From contig OMSO01000012.1 of the NCBI GenBank assembly GCA_900313675.1, positions 17,669-81,668 of the forward strand: a stretch of DNA of 64,000 bases. The letters are read 5' to 3'. The notes beneath the pieces were generated by a model. That model was not told the origin of the DNA. It did not search any database and saw nothing but the letters and a program-made list of their open reading frames with translations. Of the stretch, positions 45,714-54,099 are shown in pieces. Source of the DNA: an uncultured Fibrobacter sp. GTDB taxonomy: Bacteria > Fibrobacterota > Fibrobacteria > Fibrobacterales > Fibrobacteraceae. How positions within the stretch are numbered: the first letter of the stretch is position 1; every line of letters starts with the position of its first letter. Made by a program: the position numbers and the translations under genes.

Positions 45714-46580
45714 CTACATCTTGGAGAGGGTCAACAGCACCGCTCCAATCAAGATGACCACCGTGGACATGGCAAGCTTGATGCGGCCTCCGCGGGAAGC
45801 GTATTCGCCGAACACGAACACGCCCCACAACTGGTTTACCACCAGGTTCAACTGCAGAAGCGGGTAACCTACCGCGTAGCCGAACATGCCGTCGTCGGCG
45901 ATGGTCCAGAAAATGGCCAGGGTGCCGAACATCCACATGACGCCTGACGCCATGGAAAGGAGGGTGGGCACAAGGTTCGAATGCCTGATATCCTTGCGGC
46001 GGCGAAATGTCACCAGGCCCACCAGCACGAGGCTTCCGATGCAGACCCCGAAGGAGAAGGGGAACAGGAATTCCATGTCGCCCATGCCGCTGAACTTGAA
46101 GGGAATCAGGTAGGTGCCGAACACCGCTCCCGACAGGAGGGAGCGCCAGTTTTTCCAGATGGATTTTTTCTTGCTGGCGGGAATCCAGATGCCGATAATC
46201 ATGCAGGCGATAGCCGGAATAGAATAGTACAGCAGGGTCTTTTCCTGGAAAATGACCACCCCGCTAAAGAACGACAGCAAAATGCTCACGCTCATGGACC
46301 GTAGGCCAGTCCCTGCCAGGTCCGCCTCGGCCTGTACCGCCCAGAAGCACAGCGCACCGCCCAGCACCCAGAGGAGCCCGCAACCGATGCCTACGGGGTG
46401 AAAGTTGAACTGCCCCGTAACGCAGGTGATGCCCACAGAACAGATGAGCGCCCCGATGGACATGAACGCCAGATAGGACCAGGAGGAATAGGCGGGATAC
46501 TTTTTCAGCGGGACCATGTAGGTTCCGAAAGCGAAAATCCCGATAAAGACGCCGATAAGGCTGAGAGTGCTACTTTCCAA
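45714..46580 (-). CDS. GRP/GlcU-RhaT-type sugar transporter, 288 aa
   Basis: Ten membrane helices in two EamA-like halves: STLSLIGVFIGIFAFGTYMV, GALICSVGITCVTG, GLRSMSVSILLSFFSGVVIF, then a basic loop (PASKKKSIWKNW) and the second half with SGAVFGTYLIPFKFSG and LNLVVNQLWGVFVFGE. Drug/metabolite superfamily; glucose-uptake-like members import sugars with H+. Start ATG 46580 overlaps the end of mnmE by 11 bp, so the two are probably cotranscribed. Sugar unknown. Confidence 0.8.
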   Translation of the reverse strand: MESSTLSLIGVFIGIFAFGTYMVPLKKYPAYSSWSYLAFMSIGALICSVGITCVTGQFNFHPVGIGCGLLWVLGGALCFWAVQAEADLAGTGLRSMSVSILLSFFSGVVIFQEKTLLYYSIPAIACMIIGIWIPASKKKSIWKNWRSLLSGAVFGTYLIPFKFSGMGDMEFLFPFSFGVCIGSLVLVGLVTFRRRKDIRHSNLVPTLLSMASGVMWMFGTLAIFWTIADDGMFGYAVGYPLLQLNLVVNQLWGVFVFGEYASRGGRIKLAMSTVVILIGAVLLTLSKM

Positions 46581-47952
46581 TGCAGAACCCCGCGAAAATA
46601 GATTGTAAGATATCTTCAGAAGAAATTTCGCCCACCACGCTCTGGAGGGAGCGGCGCACCAGCTGCATCTCGAAGGCGAGAAGCTCTACGGCGGGCTGCT
46701 TCTGGAGCAGGTCCAGGGCACGTTTCACCCCTTCGAAGGCTTCGGCGAGGCAGGCCCGTTCCCGTTCGCTGGTAATCCAGATGTCTTCGGGGCTGCGACC
46801 TTCGGTAAACAGGGCGGCATCCATCTTTTGCCGGAGTTCGGCAAGGCCCTCGCCGGTCTTGGAGGAAATACGGAGAACCTTGGAAATCCTCTCATCTCTC
46901 GTCTGTAGGCCGCAGGCCGTTCTCTCATCCAGCAAATCACACTTGCTGATGACGGTAACATCGGAATCTGTTGTAGATTTTTGATTTCCAACTCCGAATT
47001 CCGAATTCCGAACTCCGAATTCACACCCGTCCACCACGTGAATCTTCAGGTCCGCCTCCTTCAGGATTTCACGGCTCTTTTCCATGCTGAGGGCGTCCAG
47101 CTCGTCGGTGGCCCGGTCGGCAATGCCTGCGGTATCCACCAGACGGATTTCCCCGCCGGGCAAAAACAGCCGGACCTCCACGAAGTCCCGAGTGGTGCCG
47201 GGGACGCTGCTCACGAGAATGCGGTCTTCGCCCAGGAGGGCGTTTACCAGGCTGGACTTGCCCGCGTTTGGGGCTCCGTAGAGCACTACCAGCGGGAGGC
47301 GGCTCAGGTTTTCCTTGCCGCGGAAACTCTGGAGGATTTCCGAAATCTTTTCGCCGATGGCCACAATCCTCTTGCGCCAGGAATCGTAATCCGGGTCGGC
47401 CTCCTCTTCGGCAAAGTCCACGTCCAGTTCCAGCCGGGCGGACATGTCCTTCACCTGTTCATTCAGTTCCTGAATCTTTTTCGAGAGCGAGCCCGAAAGC
47501 AGGCGGTGAGCGTTTTTCAGTTCTGCACGGTTCGCGCTGTGAATCACGTCGGCCACGGATTCCGCCTGGACCAGGTCCATCTTGCCGTTCAGAAAGGCCC
47601 TGCGAGTAAATTCCCCAGGTTCTGCCAGACGAACGCCTTGTACCTTGCGGATGGCCTGAATCAGCTCCCGCACAATCAGCGGGTTTCCGTGGGGGTAAAG
47701 TTCCAGCGTGTCTTCGCCAGTATAGGAATTAGGCCCTTCGAAAAACAGGTAAAGCAGGCTATCGACGGGTTCGCCAGTTTTAGGGTCCCGGGCCGTTCCC
47801 AGACGCGCCTTGTGGCTTTCCAATCGAGCCACAGCCCTTTCGCCGAACAGGGCCAAAACCACGTCACGCACCTGGGGGCCGCTTACGCGGATAGCCGCCA
47901 CGGCGCTAACGCCTGCGGGAGTCATGGGTGCGACAATGGTCCGGGAATCCAT
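46570..47952 (-). CDS. mnmE: tRNA modification GTPase MnmE, with repeat-derived insert, 460 aa
   Basis: With MnmG it installs the cmnm5 group on U34 of tRNAs. Start ATG 47952 (MDSRTIVAPMTPAGVSAVAA). N-terminal formyl-THF-binding domain (about 1-115), helical domain, G domain with G1 GAPNAGKSS, G2 GTTRD, G3 DTAG, and C-terminal CIGK. The G4 motif reads SKCD instead of NKxD. Between G3 and G4 lies a repeat: bases 46988-47022 (AATTCCGAATTCCGAA-type units) code FGVRNSEFGVGNQKS; a second atypical stretch (ERTACGLQTRDERISK) sits before SSKTGEGL. Spacer repeats begin right upstream of the start. Confidence 0.93.
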   Translation of the reverse strand: MDSRTIVAPMTPAGVSAVAAIRVSGPQVRDVVLALFGERAVARLESHKARLGTARDPKTGEPVDSLLYLFFEGPNSYTGEDTLELYPHGNPLIVRELIQAIRKVQGVRLAEPGEFTRRAFLNGKMDLVQAESVADVIHSANRAELKNAHRLLSGSLSKKIQELNEQVKDMSARLELDVDFAEEEADPDYDSWRKRIVAIGEKISEILQSFRGKENLSRLPLVVLYGAPNAGKSSLVNALLGEDRILVSSVPGTTRDFVEVRLFLPGGEIRLVDTAGIADRATDELDALSMEKSREILKEADLKIHVVDGCEFGVRNSEFGVGNQKSTTDSDVTVISKCDLLDERTACGLQTRDERISKVLRISSKTGEGLAELRQKMDAALFTEGRSPEDIWITSERERACLAEAFEGVKRALDLLQKQPAVELLAFEMQLVRRSLQSVVGEISSEDILQSIFAGFCIGK

Positions 47953-47979
47953 ACAAATAAATATAGTATTAAAAGTTTG

Positions 47980-48245
47980 AGAGGTTGTAGGGGTTTGAGG
48001 CTTGAGGTCGCTTCGCTTTGAGGTGTGAGCTCGGTCGCCAAAGGCTCCCTTTGAGGTTCGTGCCTCATATCTCATACCACACACCTCATACCTCATACCT
48101 CATACCTCATACCTCATACCTCATACCTCATACCTCATAACTCATAACTCATAACTCATAACTCATAACTCATAACTCACAACTCACAACTCACAACTCA
48201 CAACCCACAACCCACGACTCATAACTCACAACTCATGACTCCTAA
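47980..48245. repeat. ~90-nt element copy B (reverse) plus long CTCATAC/CTCATAA/CTCACAA heptamer array
   Basis: Reverse copy of the element (47988-48076), then about 22 heptamers: CTCATAC units (about 48086-48137), CTCATAA units, then CTCACAA and CCCACAA units to about 48240. Fills the 321-bp gap between mnmE and the epimerase gene. No coding content is evident. Confidence 0.93.
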
Positions 48246-48273
48246 CCCTCGCCTTTTTTCTATCTTCCTTGCC

Positions 48274-49257
48274 ATGAGCAACTTCAAACTGATTTCTCGC
48301 CCTCTCGGCACTATCCAATGCTATGTTTTACAGCGCGATGACGGCGCTGAACTGGAAATCCTGAGCGGTTACGGCGGAGGTCTCAACGCCTGGCGCGTCC
48401 CCGCGACCAGCCAACAATTCCTAGACCTTCTCTTCGGTTACCGGGAAGGCGATGACATCTACAAAATGGGCCCCGACACCAATGCAGGCTGCAGACTCGC
48501 CCCCTTCCCGGGCCGCACCGCCTACGCCAAGTTCACCTGGAGTGGCAACACCTACGCCCTTATAAACAACGTGAGTTGGGCACCCCATGCCCTCCACGGC
48601 TTTTTGCAGAACAAGGAATGGAAATTCGAAAGTTTCGAGAACGACTCCGAAAGTTGCACCGCCGTTTTCACCTGCGACTGGCCGGGCGCCTTCGCCGGGT
48701 TCCCCTTCCCTTTCAAGGCTACAAACAAAGTAACTTTCACAGGTGAATCTTATACCGTAGAGGCCTCTGTGCAGAACATCGGAAAGGCCCTCATGCCCTA
48801 TTCCGAAGGCTGGCACCCCTACTACAGCCTGGGAGAAAAGGTGGATTGCCTGAAGATGACCCTACCCGAAAGCAAGCTTGCCCTCTTAGACCAGGCGGAC
48901 CTTCCCACCGGGAACTTCAAGGACGACACCCGCTTCGTGGGCGGCCGCGCCATCGGTGACGAGTTCATCAACGACTGTTTCTGCCTGGGGGGCGATTTTT
49001 CAAGTGCGACGGCACAATCCCAAACCCAGGCCCACGTGTTTTTGGAAGGGAGCGCAGGCAAACTGGACATCTGGCAACAGGCCGGTCAAGGGCAATACAA
49101 CGCCATCCAGATTTACACGCCCCCTACCCGGGCAAGCATCGCCATCGAGCCCATGACATCGGAGCCCGACGCCCTGAACCACCACCGTGGGCTGATAGAA
49201 ATCCCTCCCGAAGATTCACGAAAATTTACATTCGGGACCAAGTTCCTGAAGAAATAA
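48274..49257 (+). CDS. Aldose 1-epimerase-family protein (GalM-like), 327 aa
   Basis: Interconverts alpha and beta anomers of aldoses such as glucose and galactose, supporting use of plant polysaccharides. Family blocks: NTNAGCRLAPFPGRT-like DTNAGCRLAPFPGRTAY, SWAPHALHGF (active His), SEGWHPYYSLG (second active-site His in WHPYY) and IAIEPMTSEPDAL (C-terminal Glu region). Start ATG 48274 (MSNFKLISRPLGTIQCYV); the TATCTT -10 (48261-48266) is only 7 nt upstream, so the message would be nearly leaderless. No signal peptide. Confidence 0.82.
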   Translation: MSNFKLISRPLGTIQCYVLQRDDGAELEILSGYGGGLNAWRVPATSQQFLDLLFGYREGDDIYKMGPDTNAGCRLAPFPGRTAYAKFTWSGNTYALINNVSWAPHALHGFLQNKEWKFESFENDSESCTAVFTCDWPGAFAGFPFPFKATNKVTFTGESYTVEASVQNIGKALMPYSEGWHPYYSLGEKVDCLKMTLPESKLALLDQADLPTGNFKDDTRFVGGRAIGDEFINDCFCLGGDFSSATAQSQTQAHVFLEGSAGKLDIWQQAGQGQYNAIQIYTPPTRASIAIEPMTSEPDALNHHRGLIEIPPEDSRKFTFGTKFLKK

Positions 49258-49346
49258 AGTACTTGTTTCTTAAATAATCCCGATTCGTCCTAATTTTTCC
49301 TATCTTGGATTGAAGATAATCATCACAATAAAGAGAGGTTGGGATT

Positions 49347-51308
49347 ATGAAAATCAAACTAGCGACCGTCGCCCTTGGGTTAGTGGCAGCTGTCTCTGCG
49401 AATGCAGCCGTCTGCAATGCGCCGATTACACCAAACGCAACGGACGCCGCCAAGAAATTGTATTCCTTCATTGCCAACAATTATGGCACAAAAACCATTT
49501 CTGGTGTCATGACAGGCAATATGGATGGAGCATCGGACAAGGTCAAGGAGCACGAGGATGTCGTCGCCGTTTACACTGCCGGCGGGAAATACCCGGCGCT
49601 GGTCGGGTTTGACTTCTTGTTCGCTACAGGAAAAGACAGCAAGGGCTCTTGGCAGAGAAGTTACACAAATAAGACTCTTGCCCTTGCCGAGGACTTGTGG
49701 AACCAGGGCGGCATCCCGGCCTTTACATGGCACTGGAAAGATCCTTCTGATTCCGTAGAAGCGTTTTACGCAAGCCAGAATGCGGCTGGCTATGAAGATG
49801 AAGAAAAGACAAAGCCTAAGCCGTATACCACCTTCAACTTCACCAAGGCATTCATGCCTGGTACAACAACCTGGGACACTCTTTCTACGACCTACAAGCA
49901 GATTGTAAGCGACATCGACGAAATCGCCGACATTTTCTTGGGCCTCCAGGAAAAAGGCGTTGCCGCCGTTTTCCGCCCCCTGCATGAACTTGGCGGTACC
50001 TGGTTCTGGTGGAGCACCCAGTCCGGAGCATCCTTTGCCGCACTGTATAAACTGGTCTACGAGCGCATGGTGTTCAAGAAGGGCGTTCATAACTTGGTCT
50101 GGGTATGGAACCCCGAAAAATCTGTTTTCACTACCACATCTTGGAATCCGGGAAGCTCTTATTATGACGTGGCAAGCGTAGACATTTACAATAAAGCCAA
50201 CGACCACCAGAGCAATGCGTCCGCATTTAGTTCTATGACGACCCAGTTCCCTGGAAAAATCCTGGCTCTGTCCGAAAACGGCCCCATCCCCGATGTGACC
50301 AACATGCACAACGACAATGCCGTCTGGAGTTGGTGGATGCCCTGGTATGAATCGTGGAGTTCCGGCTTTGTAAGCCAGACCGCTAACAGCGTTTGGCAGC
50401 AGAACCTGTCTAGCGACAAAATTATCACCCTAGATAAAATGCCCGGCTGGGCTTCATACTCGGCAACGGTTTCTGGCGAAGCCTGTGCCGTCGCCACGGA
50501 GACATCGAAATATGACGGAAATCCCAACGGGGCTGTGGAAACTCCCAACAGCCAGATGAAGGTTACCTACAAGACTCTGGACAAGAATGGAGCAAACATT
50601 GAATTCACAACGGTTCCCGATTTGACGGGCGCAACAACGGCTTCCGTGAAGATAACCAACAACGGAACAAGCCCTGATGATGGTGTTTGGATTGGGCTGG
50701 CCTTTGTCCGGAACGGAATGGCCGATGACGGATGGACATGGGAAATGTCTCCCAGCGATGGTTGCTGGATCACTACAGGAGCAACAGCCACCTGTGACTT
50801 TGACATCACCCAGTACAAAGACGACGATGGCGTATCCCATCCGACAGATTTGAACAACCTGTTCTCCGTAACCCTGATGGTCGCGACCGTCGGGTTCTCG
50901 GGAAGTGTGACTTTCGACAATCTCGTTACCGATAACGGCAAGGTCATTTCCTCCTTCGATACGGATGCCGAACTTTTCAAGGTTGCCGAACAGAGCAAGG
51001 CCGTCGTGACGTCCATTGAACGCGTTGACGACTCCGGCAAGCCGCAGGCCATCCAAGTACGTAAGACCATTCGTGGCCAGAGCAGCCTGACACTCCAGGG
51101 CAACAGCCTCTCCTTCACGACGGCACGTTCCGGAAACGTTTCGCTGGACGTGTTCGACCTGCAAGGAAACCGCGTAACTAGCCTCTACAAGGGTGCCCTC
51201 TCCGCCGGGACCCACCAGTTCAGTCTTTCGGATATGGCCCGCGGGTCGTACCTGGTGCGGGCCAAGGGTGCCGGACTTTCTGCAACGAAGCGGATTGTCA
51301 TCAAGTAA
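49347..51308 (+). CDS. GH26 beta-mannanase with carbohydrate-binding-like module and T9SS tail, 653 aa
   Basis: Signal peptide (MKIKLATVALGLVAAVSANA). GH26 TIM barrel (about residues 30-375): Glu214 in FRPLHELGGTWFWW is the acid/base and Glu310 in ILALSENGP is the nucleophile. A beta-sandwich follows (about 400-540; ASVKITNNGTSPDDGVWIGL, GSVTFDNLVTDNG), probably a mannan-binding CBM. The end (VSLDVFDLQGNRVTSLY, GTHQFSLSDMARGSYLVRAK, ATKRIVIK) fits a T9SS sorting domain. Hydrolyses mannans in plant hemicellulose outside the cell. Start ATG 49347 after GAGAGGTTGGGATT, -10 block CCTATCTTGG. Confidence 0.92.
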   Translation: MKIKLATVALGLVAAVSANAAVCNAPITPNATDAAKKLYSFIANNYGTKTISGVMTGNMDGASDKVKEHEDVVAVYTAGGKYPALVGFDFLFATGKDSKGSWQRSYTNKTLALAEDLWNQGGIPAFTWHWKDPSDSVEAFYASQNAAGYEDEEKTKPKPYTTFNFTKAFMPGTTTWDTLSTTYKQIVSDIDEIADIFLGLQEKGVAAVFRPLHELGGTWFWWSTQSGASFAALYKLVYERMVFKKGVHNLVWVWNPEKSVFTTTSWNPGSSYYDVASVDIYNKANDHQSNASAFSSMTTQFPGKILALSENGPIPDVTNMHNDNAVWSWWMPWYESWSSGFVSQTANSVWQQNLSSDKIITLDKMPGWASYSATVSGEACAVATETSKYDGNPNGAVETPNSQMKVTYKTLDKNGANIEFTTVPDLTGATTASVKITNNGTSPDDGVWIGLAFVRNGMADDGWTWEMSPSDGCWITTGATATCDFDITQYKDDDGVSHPTDLNNLFSVTLMVATVGFSGSVTFDNLVTDNGKVISSFDTDAELFKVAEQSKAVVTSIERVDDSGKPQAIQVRKTIRGQSSLTLQGNSLSFTTARSGNVSLDVFDLQGNRVTSLYKGALSAGTHQFSLSDMARGSYLVRAKGAGLSATKRIVIK

Positions 51309-51330
51309 GACCTGAATTTTTTCAAAGGGA

Positions 51331-51361
51331 ATCCCTGCAACCAAAGTTGCGGGGATTTTTC
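51331..51361 (+). terminator. Terminator of the GH26 gene
   Basis: ATCCCTGCAAC-CAAA-GTTGCGGGGAT then TTTTTC. 22 nt after the stop codon. Confidence 0.88.
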
Positions 51362-51367
51362 TTTGGG

Positions 51368-51396
51368 TTGAAAATACCTCGGGTTTTTGCTATATT
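51368..51396 (+). promoter_or_regulatory. Promoter of the tRNA-Ser gene
   Basis: TTGAAA (51368-51373), 17-nt spacer, TATATT (51391-51396), 12 nt before the tRNA. Confidence 0.82.
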
Positions 51397-51408
51397 GGCC
51401 CAAACCTC

Positions 51409-51493
51409 GGAGAGATGCCAGAGTGGTCGATTGGGCCGGTCTCGAAAACCGGAGTCTGTCACAGGACCGAGGGTTCGAACCCCTCTCTCTCCT
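51409..51493 (+). tRNA. tRNA-Ser (anticodon CGA)
   Basis: Acceptor GGAGAGA/TCTCTCC, D arm, anticodon stem CCGGT-CTCGAAA-ACCGG with CGA, long variable arm (GTCTGTCACAGGAC) typical of class II serine tRNAs, and T arm GAGGG-TTCGAAC-CCCTC. No CCA is encoded. The base after the acceptor stem (position 73) reads T, whereas G is usual for tRNA-Ser. It reads the codon UCG. Confidence 0.95.
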
Positions 51494-51496
51494 GAA

Positions 51497-51534
51497 AAAA
51501 TAAAGGACCCCCTGCGGGTCCTTTATTTTTTCAT
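51497..51534 (+). terminator. Terminator of the tRNA-Ser gene
   Basis: AAATAAAGGACCC-CCTGC-GGGTCCTTTATTTTTT, immediately after the tRNA. Confidence 0.92.
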
Positions 51535-52067
51535 GGGTAGATGTTCGAACCCTCGGAGAGGGTTCGATTGACTGCGCGTGAACGAAGTGAACTTGCGCAG
51601 TCAAGGATTTTGGCGAAGCCAAAACCCGGAGGGTTGCGAAGGAATAATATGACTGAGCAATCCCACCCCTCTCGATTCCTGAAAGAATCATCCATTTTTT
51701 CGAGAGGGTGGAGGCGAAGGAATGAAATAACTGAGTGATCCCACCCCTATTCCAGCAGCCATCCACCCCCATATGACGTCGGGGTCTTAGGGGCGGAGCC
51801 CCTAGGAGAAGGGGTAGCGGAAGACGCGGCGTGGACCCTATCGGTCGCAAGGCTCCCTCCAGGGTGACATCAAGTAGGAGCCGCGGCTGCAATCAGGGGG
51901 AGTCCTCCCCCCCCTTTAATGACCGTTCGGCGTCATCAGCAGGAACTGCCCCTCCGGATACGCCTCACTTTCGCCGACACGACTCGTTAATACGAGTCGC
52001 TTTCGGCTCACGGTAACGACCGTTCGGCGTCCTCATTTGGCACTGTCCCTCCGGACACACCTCAAAG
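51535..52067. other. tRNA-adjacent palindrome-rich, probably non-coding region
   Basis: A TTCGAACCCTC/GAGGGTTCGA hairpin (about 51543-51568) echoes the T arm of the tRNA. Next come GACTGCGC/GCGCAGTC (about 51570-51602), TTTTGGCGAAGCCAAAA, an imperfect direct repeat GCGAAGGAATnA...ACTGAGnnATCCCACCCC (about 51637-51670 and 51714-51748), AGGGGCGGAGCCCCT, and two copies of GACCGTTCGGCGTC (about 51921 and 52018) each followed by a CCCTCCGGA(T/C)AC block. Short frames lie here, but none has a convincing start or family. Confidence 0.7.
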
Positions 52068-52147
52068 GCGCGAAGCGCCGACCTCATACCTCATACCTCA
52101 TACCTCATACCTCAAACCCCTAAATCCTAGATCCTAGCCCCTAACCC
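52068..52147. repeat. GGCGCGAAGCGCC palindrome plus CTCATAC heptamers and 14-mers
   Basis: CCTCAAAGGCGCGAAGCGCC, then ACCTCAT units, then CCTAAATCCTAGATCCTAGC. Ends at the TTTACTATATT promoter block of the HIT gene (TATATT 52154-52159, ATG 52170, 10 nt apart). Confidence 0.88.
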
Positions 52148-52169
52148 CTTTACTATATTAATAATCACT

Positions 52170-52526
52170 ATGAGCGAAAACTGCCTTTTCTGTAAAATCA
52201 TCAAGGGAGAAATCCCTTCCAAGAAAATCTACGAAGACGACGACGTGTTCGCCTTCTACGACGTGGCACCCCAGGCCCCCGTCCACTTTCTGGTGGTCCC
52301 CAAGCGCCATATTGCCTCCCTCATGGACATGAAACCCGAAGACGCCGAGCTGGTGGGCAAGCTGCTCTACCGCGGCCAGCAAATCGCCAAGGACCTGGGC
52401 CTCGAAGAGTCCGGCGCCCGTTTCGTGTTCAACTGCAAGGAAGATGCGGGCCAGACCGTTTTCCACATCCACCTGCACGTGGTAGGCGGACAGAAGTTCG
52501 GCTGGCCTCCGTTCCCGAAGGGGTAA
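52170..52526 (+). CDS. HIT-family nucleotide hydrolase (HinT-like), 118 aa
   Basis: Full-length single-domain protein: NCLFCKIIKGEIPSKKIYED, APVHFLVVPKRHIAS and catalytic FHIHLHVVGG (HxHxHxx). Hydrolyses adenosine 5'-phosphoramidates and aminoacyl-AMP-like compounds; two Cys in the N-terminal FCK/NC region. Length is typical. A short leader with no SD fits the leaderless-type promoter. Confidence 0.96.
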   Translation: MSENCLFCKIIKGEIPSKKIYEDDDVFAFYDVAPQAPVHFLVVPKRHIASLMDMKPEDAELVGKLLYRGQQIAKDLGLEESGARFVFNCKEDAGQTVFHIHLHVVGGQKFGWPPFPKG

Positions 52527-52529
52527 CGG

Positions 52530-52628
52530 GGTCGCTCCTTACAGTCGCTTTGAGCAATGAGGTCGCTGCGCTCTGAGCAATGGCTCAAACCTCAAAGGCG
52601 CGAAGCGCCGACCTCATACCTCGTAGCC
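52530..52628. repeat. Spacer repeat between HIT and recO
   Basis: GTCGCTTTGAGCAATGAGGTCGC-type units and another GGCGCGAAGCGCC palindrome (about 52598-52610) flanked by CCTCAAA and ACCTCATACCTC, ending 2 nt before the recO start. Confidence 0.8.
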
Positions 52629-52630
52629 CT

Positions 52631-53371
52631 ATGCTCAAGTCCAAATCCATAGTCCTCCACCGTTACCCCTACAGCGATTCCAGCTGGATCGTGAAGGCCC
52701 TGACGGAGGAATGCGGGATCGTGTCCTTCATCGTGAAGGGCGGTAAACGGAAGGAGTCCCCTTTCAGGGGCGCCCTGGACCCGCTCGCTCTTGCGGAGGT
52801 GGTGTTCAAGCACAACCCGAATGCCGAACTGCAGTTCGTCAAGGAGGCCACGCTTCTCCGCTGGCACGAATCCATGCGGGGCGACCTGCTGCACCTGGCG
52901 CAGGCCCAGGTGATGGCGGAAATGATCCTGCGTTACGCCCCCCAGGGCGTGCCCCTGGACGAGGAATTCCAGCATCTGGAAGCATCGCTTGCGGAACTGG
53001 ACAGCAGAGACCTTGCCGACGGCGCCTTCGCTCGCTGGCTCCTTGCCACCTGCGAAATGTGGGGCTACCATCTGGAACTTGGCGCCTGCGGGCGCTGCGA
53101 AAAGCCCCTGACGGAAGTTGCGGCGGATTTTTCGCCGGAATCGGGGACGTTCTTGTGCAGGGACTGCCTGGGTATCGCCTCCCCCCGCGCCAAGAAGGAA
53201 ACCCTGGACGGATTCTGGGCACTCCACAGGAACTTGCCCTTTCAAGATTTCCAATATACCGAGAACGCCTTAATTTCCTATCTTAGGAACCACATCGGCT
53301 TCTTGAAGGAAATACATTCCCTCCAATGGCTACAGGAGATTCGAAAACTATGCTCAACCCCAAAGACATAA
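52631..53371 (+). CDS. recO: DNA repair protein RecO, 246 aa
   Basis: Loads RecA with RecR on SSB-coated gaps. OB-fold N-terminus (MLKSKSIVLHRYPYSDSSWI, EECGIVSFIVKGGKRKESPF), helical middle, and a C4 zinc motif (CGRCEKPL ... FLCRDC, about residues 155-185). Start ATG 52631; an upstream in-frame extension reads spacer repeat and is rejected. The reading frame overlaps panB by 22 bp, so the two may be cotranscribed. Confidence 0.9.
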   Translation: MLKSKSIVLHRYPYSDSSWIVKALTEECGIVSFIVKGGKRKESPFRGALDPLALAEVVFKHNPNAELQFVKEATLLRWHESMRGDLLHLAQAQVMAEMILRYAPQGVPLDEEFQHLEASLAELDSRDLADGAFARWLLATCEMWGYHLELGACGRCEKPLTEVAADFSPESGTFLCRDCLGIASPRAKKETLDGFWALHRNLPFQDFQYTENALISYLRNHIGFLKEIHSLQWLQEIRKLCSTPKT

Positions 53372-54099
53372 CCGAAAAGAAAGCCAAGGGTGAAAAAATT
53401 TCCATGGTCACCGCCTACGATTTCGCCTTCGCCCAGATGGCGGAGGCTGCAGGCATCGACCAGATTCTGGTGGGCGACAGCCTCGCCAACACCATGCTGG
53501 GCTATAAGACCACCCGCGACGTGGGCATGACCGAAATGCTCATCTTCGTGGGAGCGGTATGCCGGGGCGCCCCCAACACCCACGTGGTGGCCGACATGCC
53601 CTACCTGAGCGACAAGGACCCGCAGACGGCCTACGATAACGCCCGCCGGTTTCTGGATCTGGGTGCTGCCAGCGTCAAGCTGGAAGGAACTCCCCAGGGT
53701 GTGCTGGAATTCCTCTGCGGTCACGACATTCCCGTGTGCGCCCACCTGGGACTGCTCCCCCAGACGGCGGAAAACTTCAAGCAGAAGGGAAAGACGGAAG
53801 AAGAGGCCCGGGCCATCGAACAGGCGGCCCGCTTTGTCGACAACCTGGGCTGTTTCGAGCTGGTGCTGGAGCACATTCCCGAAGAACTGGGCACAAGAAT
53901 CACCCGGGAGGTGAAGGCCGTGACTATCGGCATCGGCGGCGGGCGCTACACCGACGGCCAGGTGCTGGTGATGCACGACGCCCTGGGCATGCACCAGAAA
54001 AAGATTCCGCCCTTCGCCACCAAGTTCGTGAACATGTTCGACCTTGGCGTAGAAGGATTCAAGAAGTACATCGACAGCGTGAAAAATCCCGCGCTATAA
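53350..54099 (+). CDS. panB: 3-methyl-2-oxobutanoate hydroxymethyltransferase, 249 aa
   Basis: Makes ketopantoate from alpha-ketoisovalerate and methylene-THF, the first committed step to pantothenate and CoA. Motifs: MVTAYDFAFAQ, ILVGDSLANTMLGY, MPYLSD, ASVKLEG (Lys/Glu of the active site), PVCAHLGLLPQT and the Mg-binding Asp/Glu pattern. ATG 53350 with AGGAGA upstream is preferred over ATG 53326. C-terminus FATKFVNMFDLGVEGFKKYI is typical. Length slightly shorter than E. coli PanB. Confidence 0.96.
   Translation: MLNPKDITEKKAKGEKISMVTAYDFAFAQMAEAAGIDQILVGDSLANTMLGYKTTRDVGMTEMLIFVGAVCRGAPNTHVVADMPYLSDKDPQTAYDNARRFLDLGAASVKLEGTPQGVLEFLCGHDIPVCAHLGLLPQTAENFKQKGKTEEEARAIEQAARFVDNLGCFELVLEHIPEELGTRITREVKAVTIGIGGGRYTDGQVLVMHDALGMHQKKIPPFATKFVNMFDLGVEGFKKYIDSVKNPAL

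Noticed and set aside
47953..48096. N-terminal extension of mnmE
   Set aside because: Codes spacer repeats only; MDSRTIVAPMTPAG is the standard MnmE start.
48080..48245. Possible CRISPR array
   Set aside because: Units are 7 bp with no spacers; CRISPR repeats are 20-40 bp separated by unique spacers, and no cas genes are present.
51541..52016. Short ORFs after tRNA-Ser
   Set aside because: Frames cross palindromes and direct repeats, lack start signals and families.
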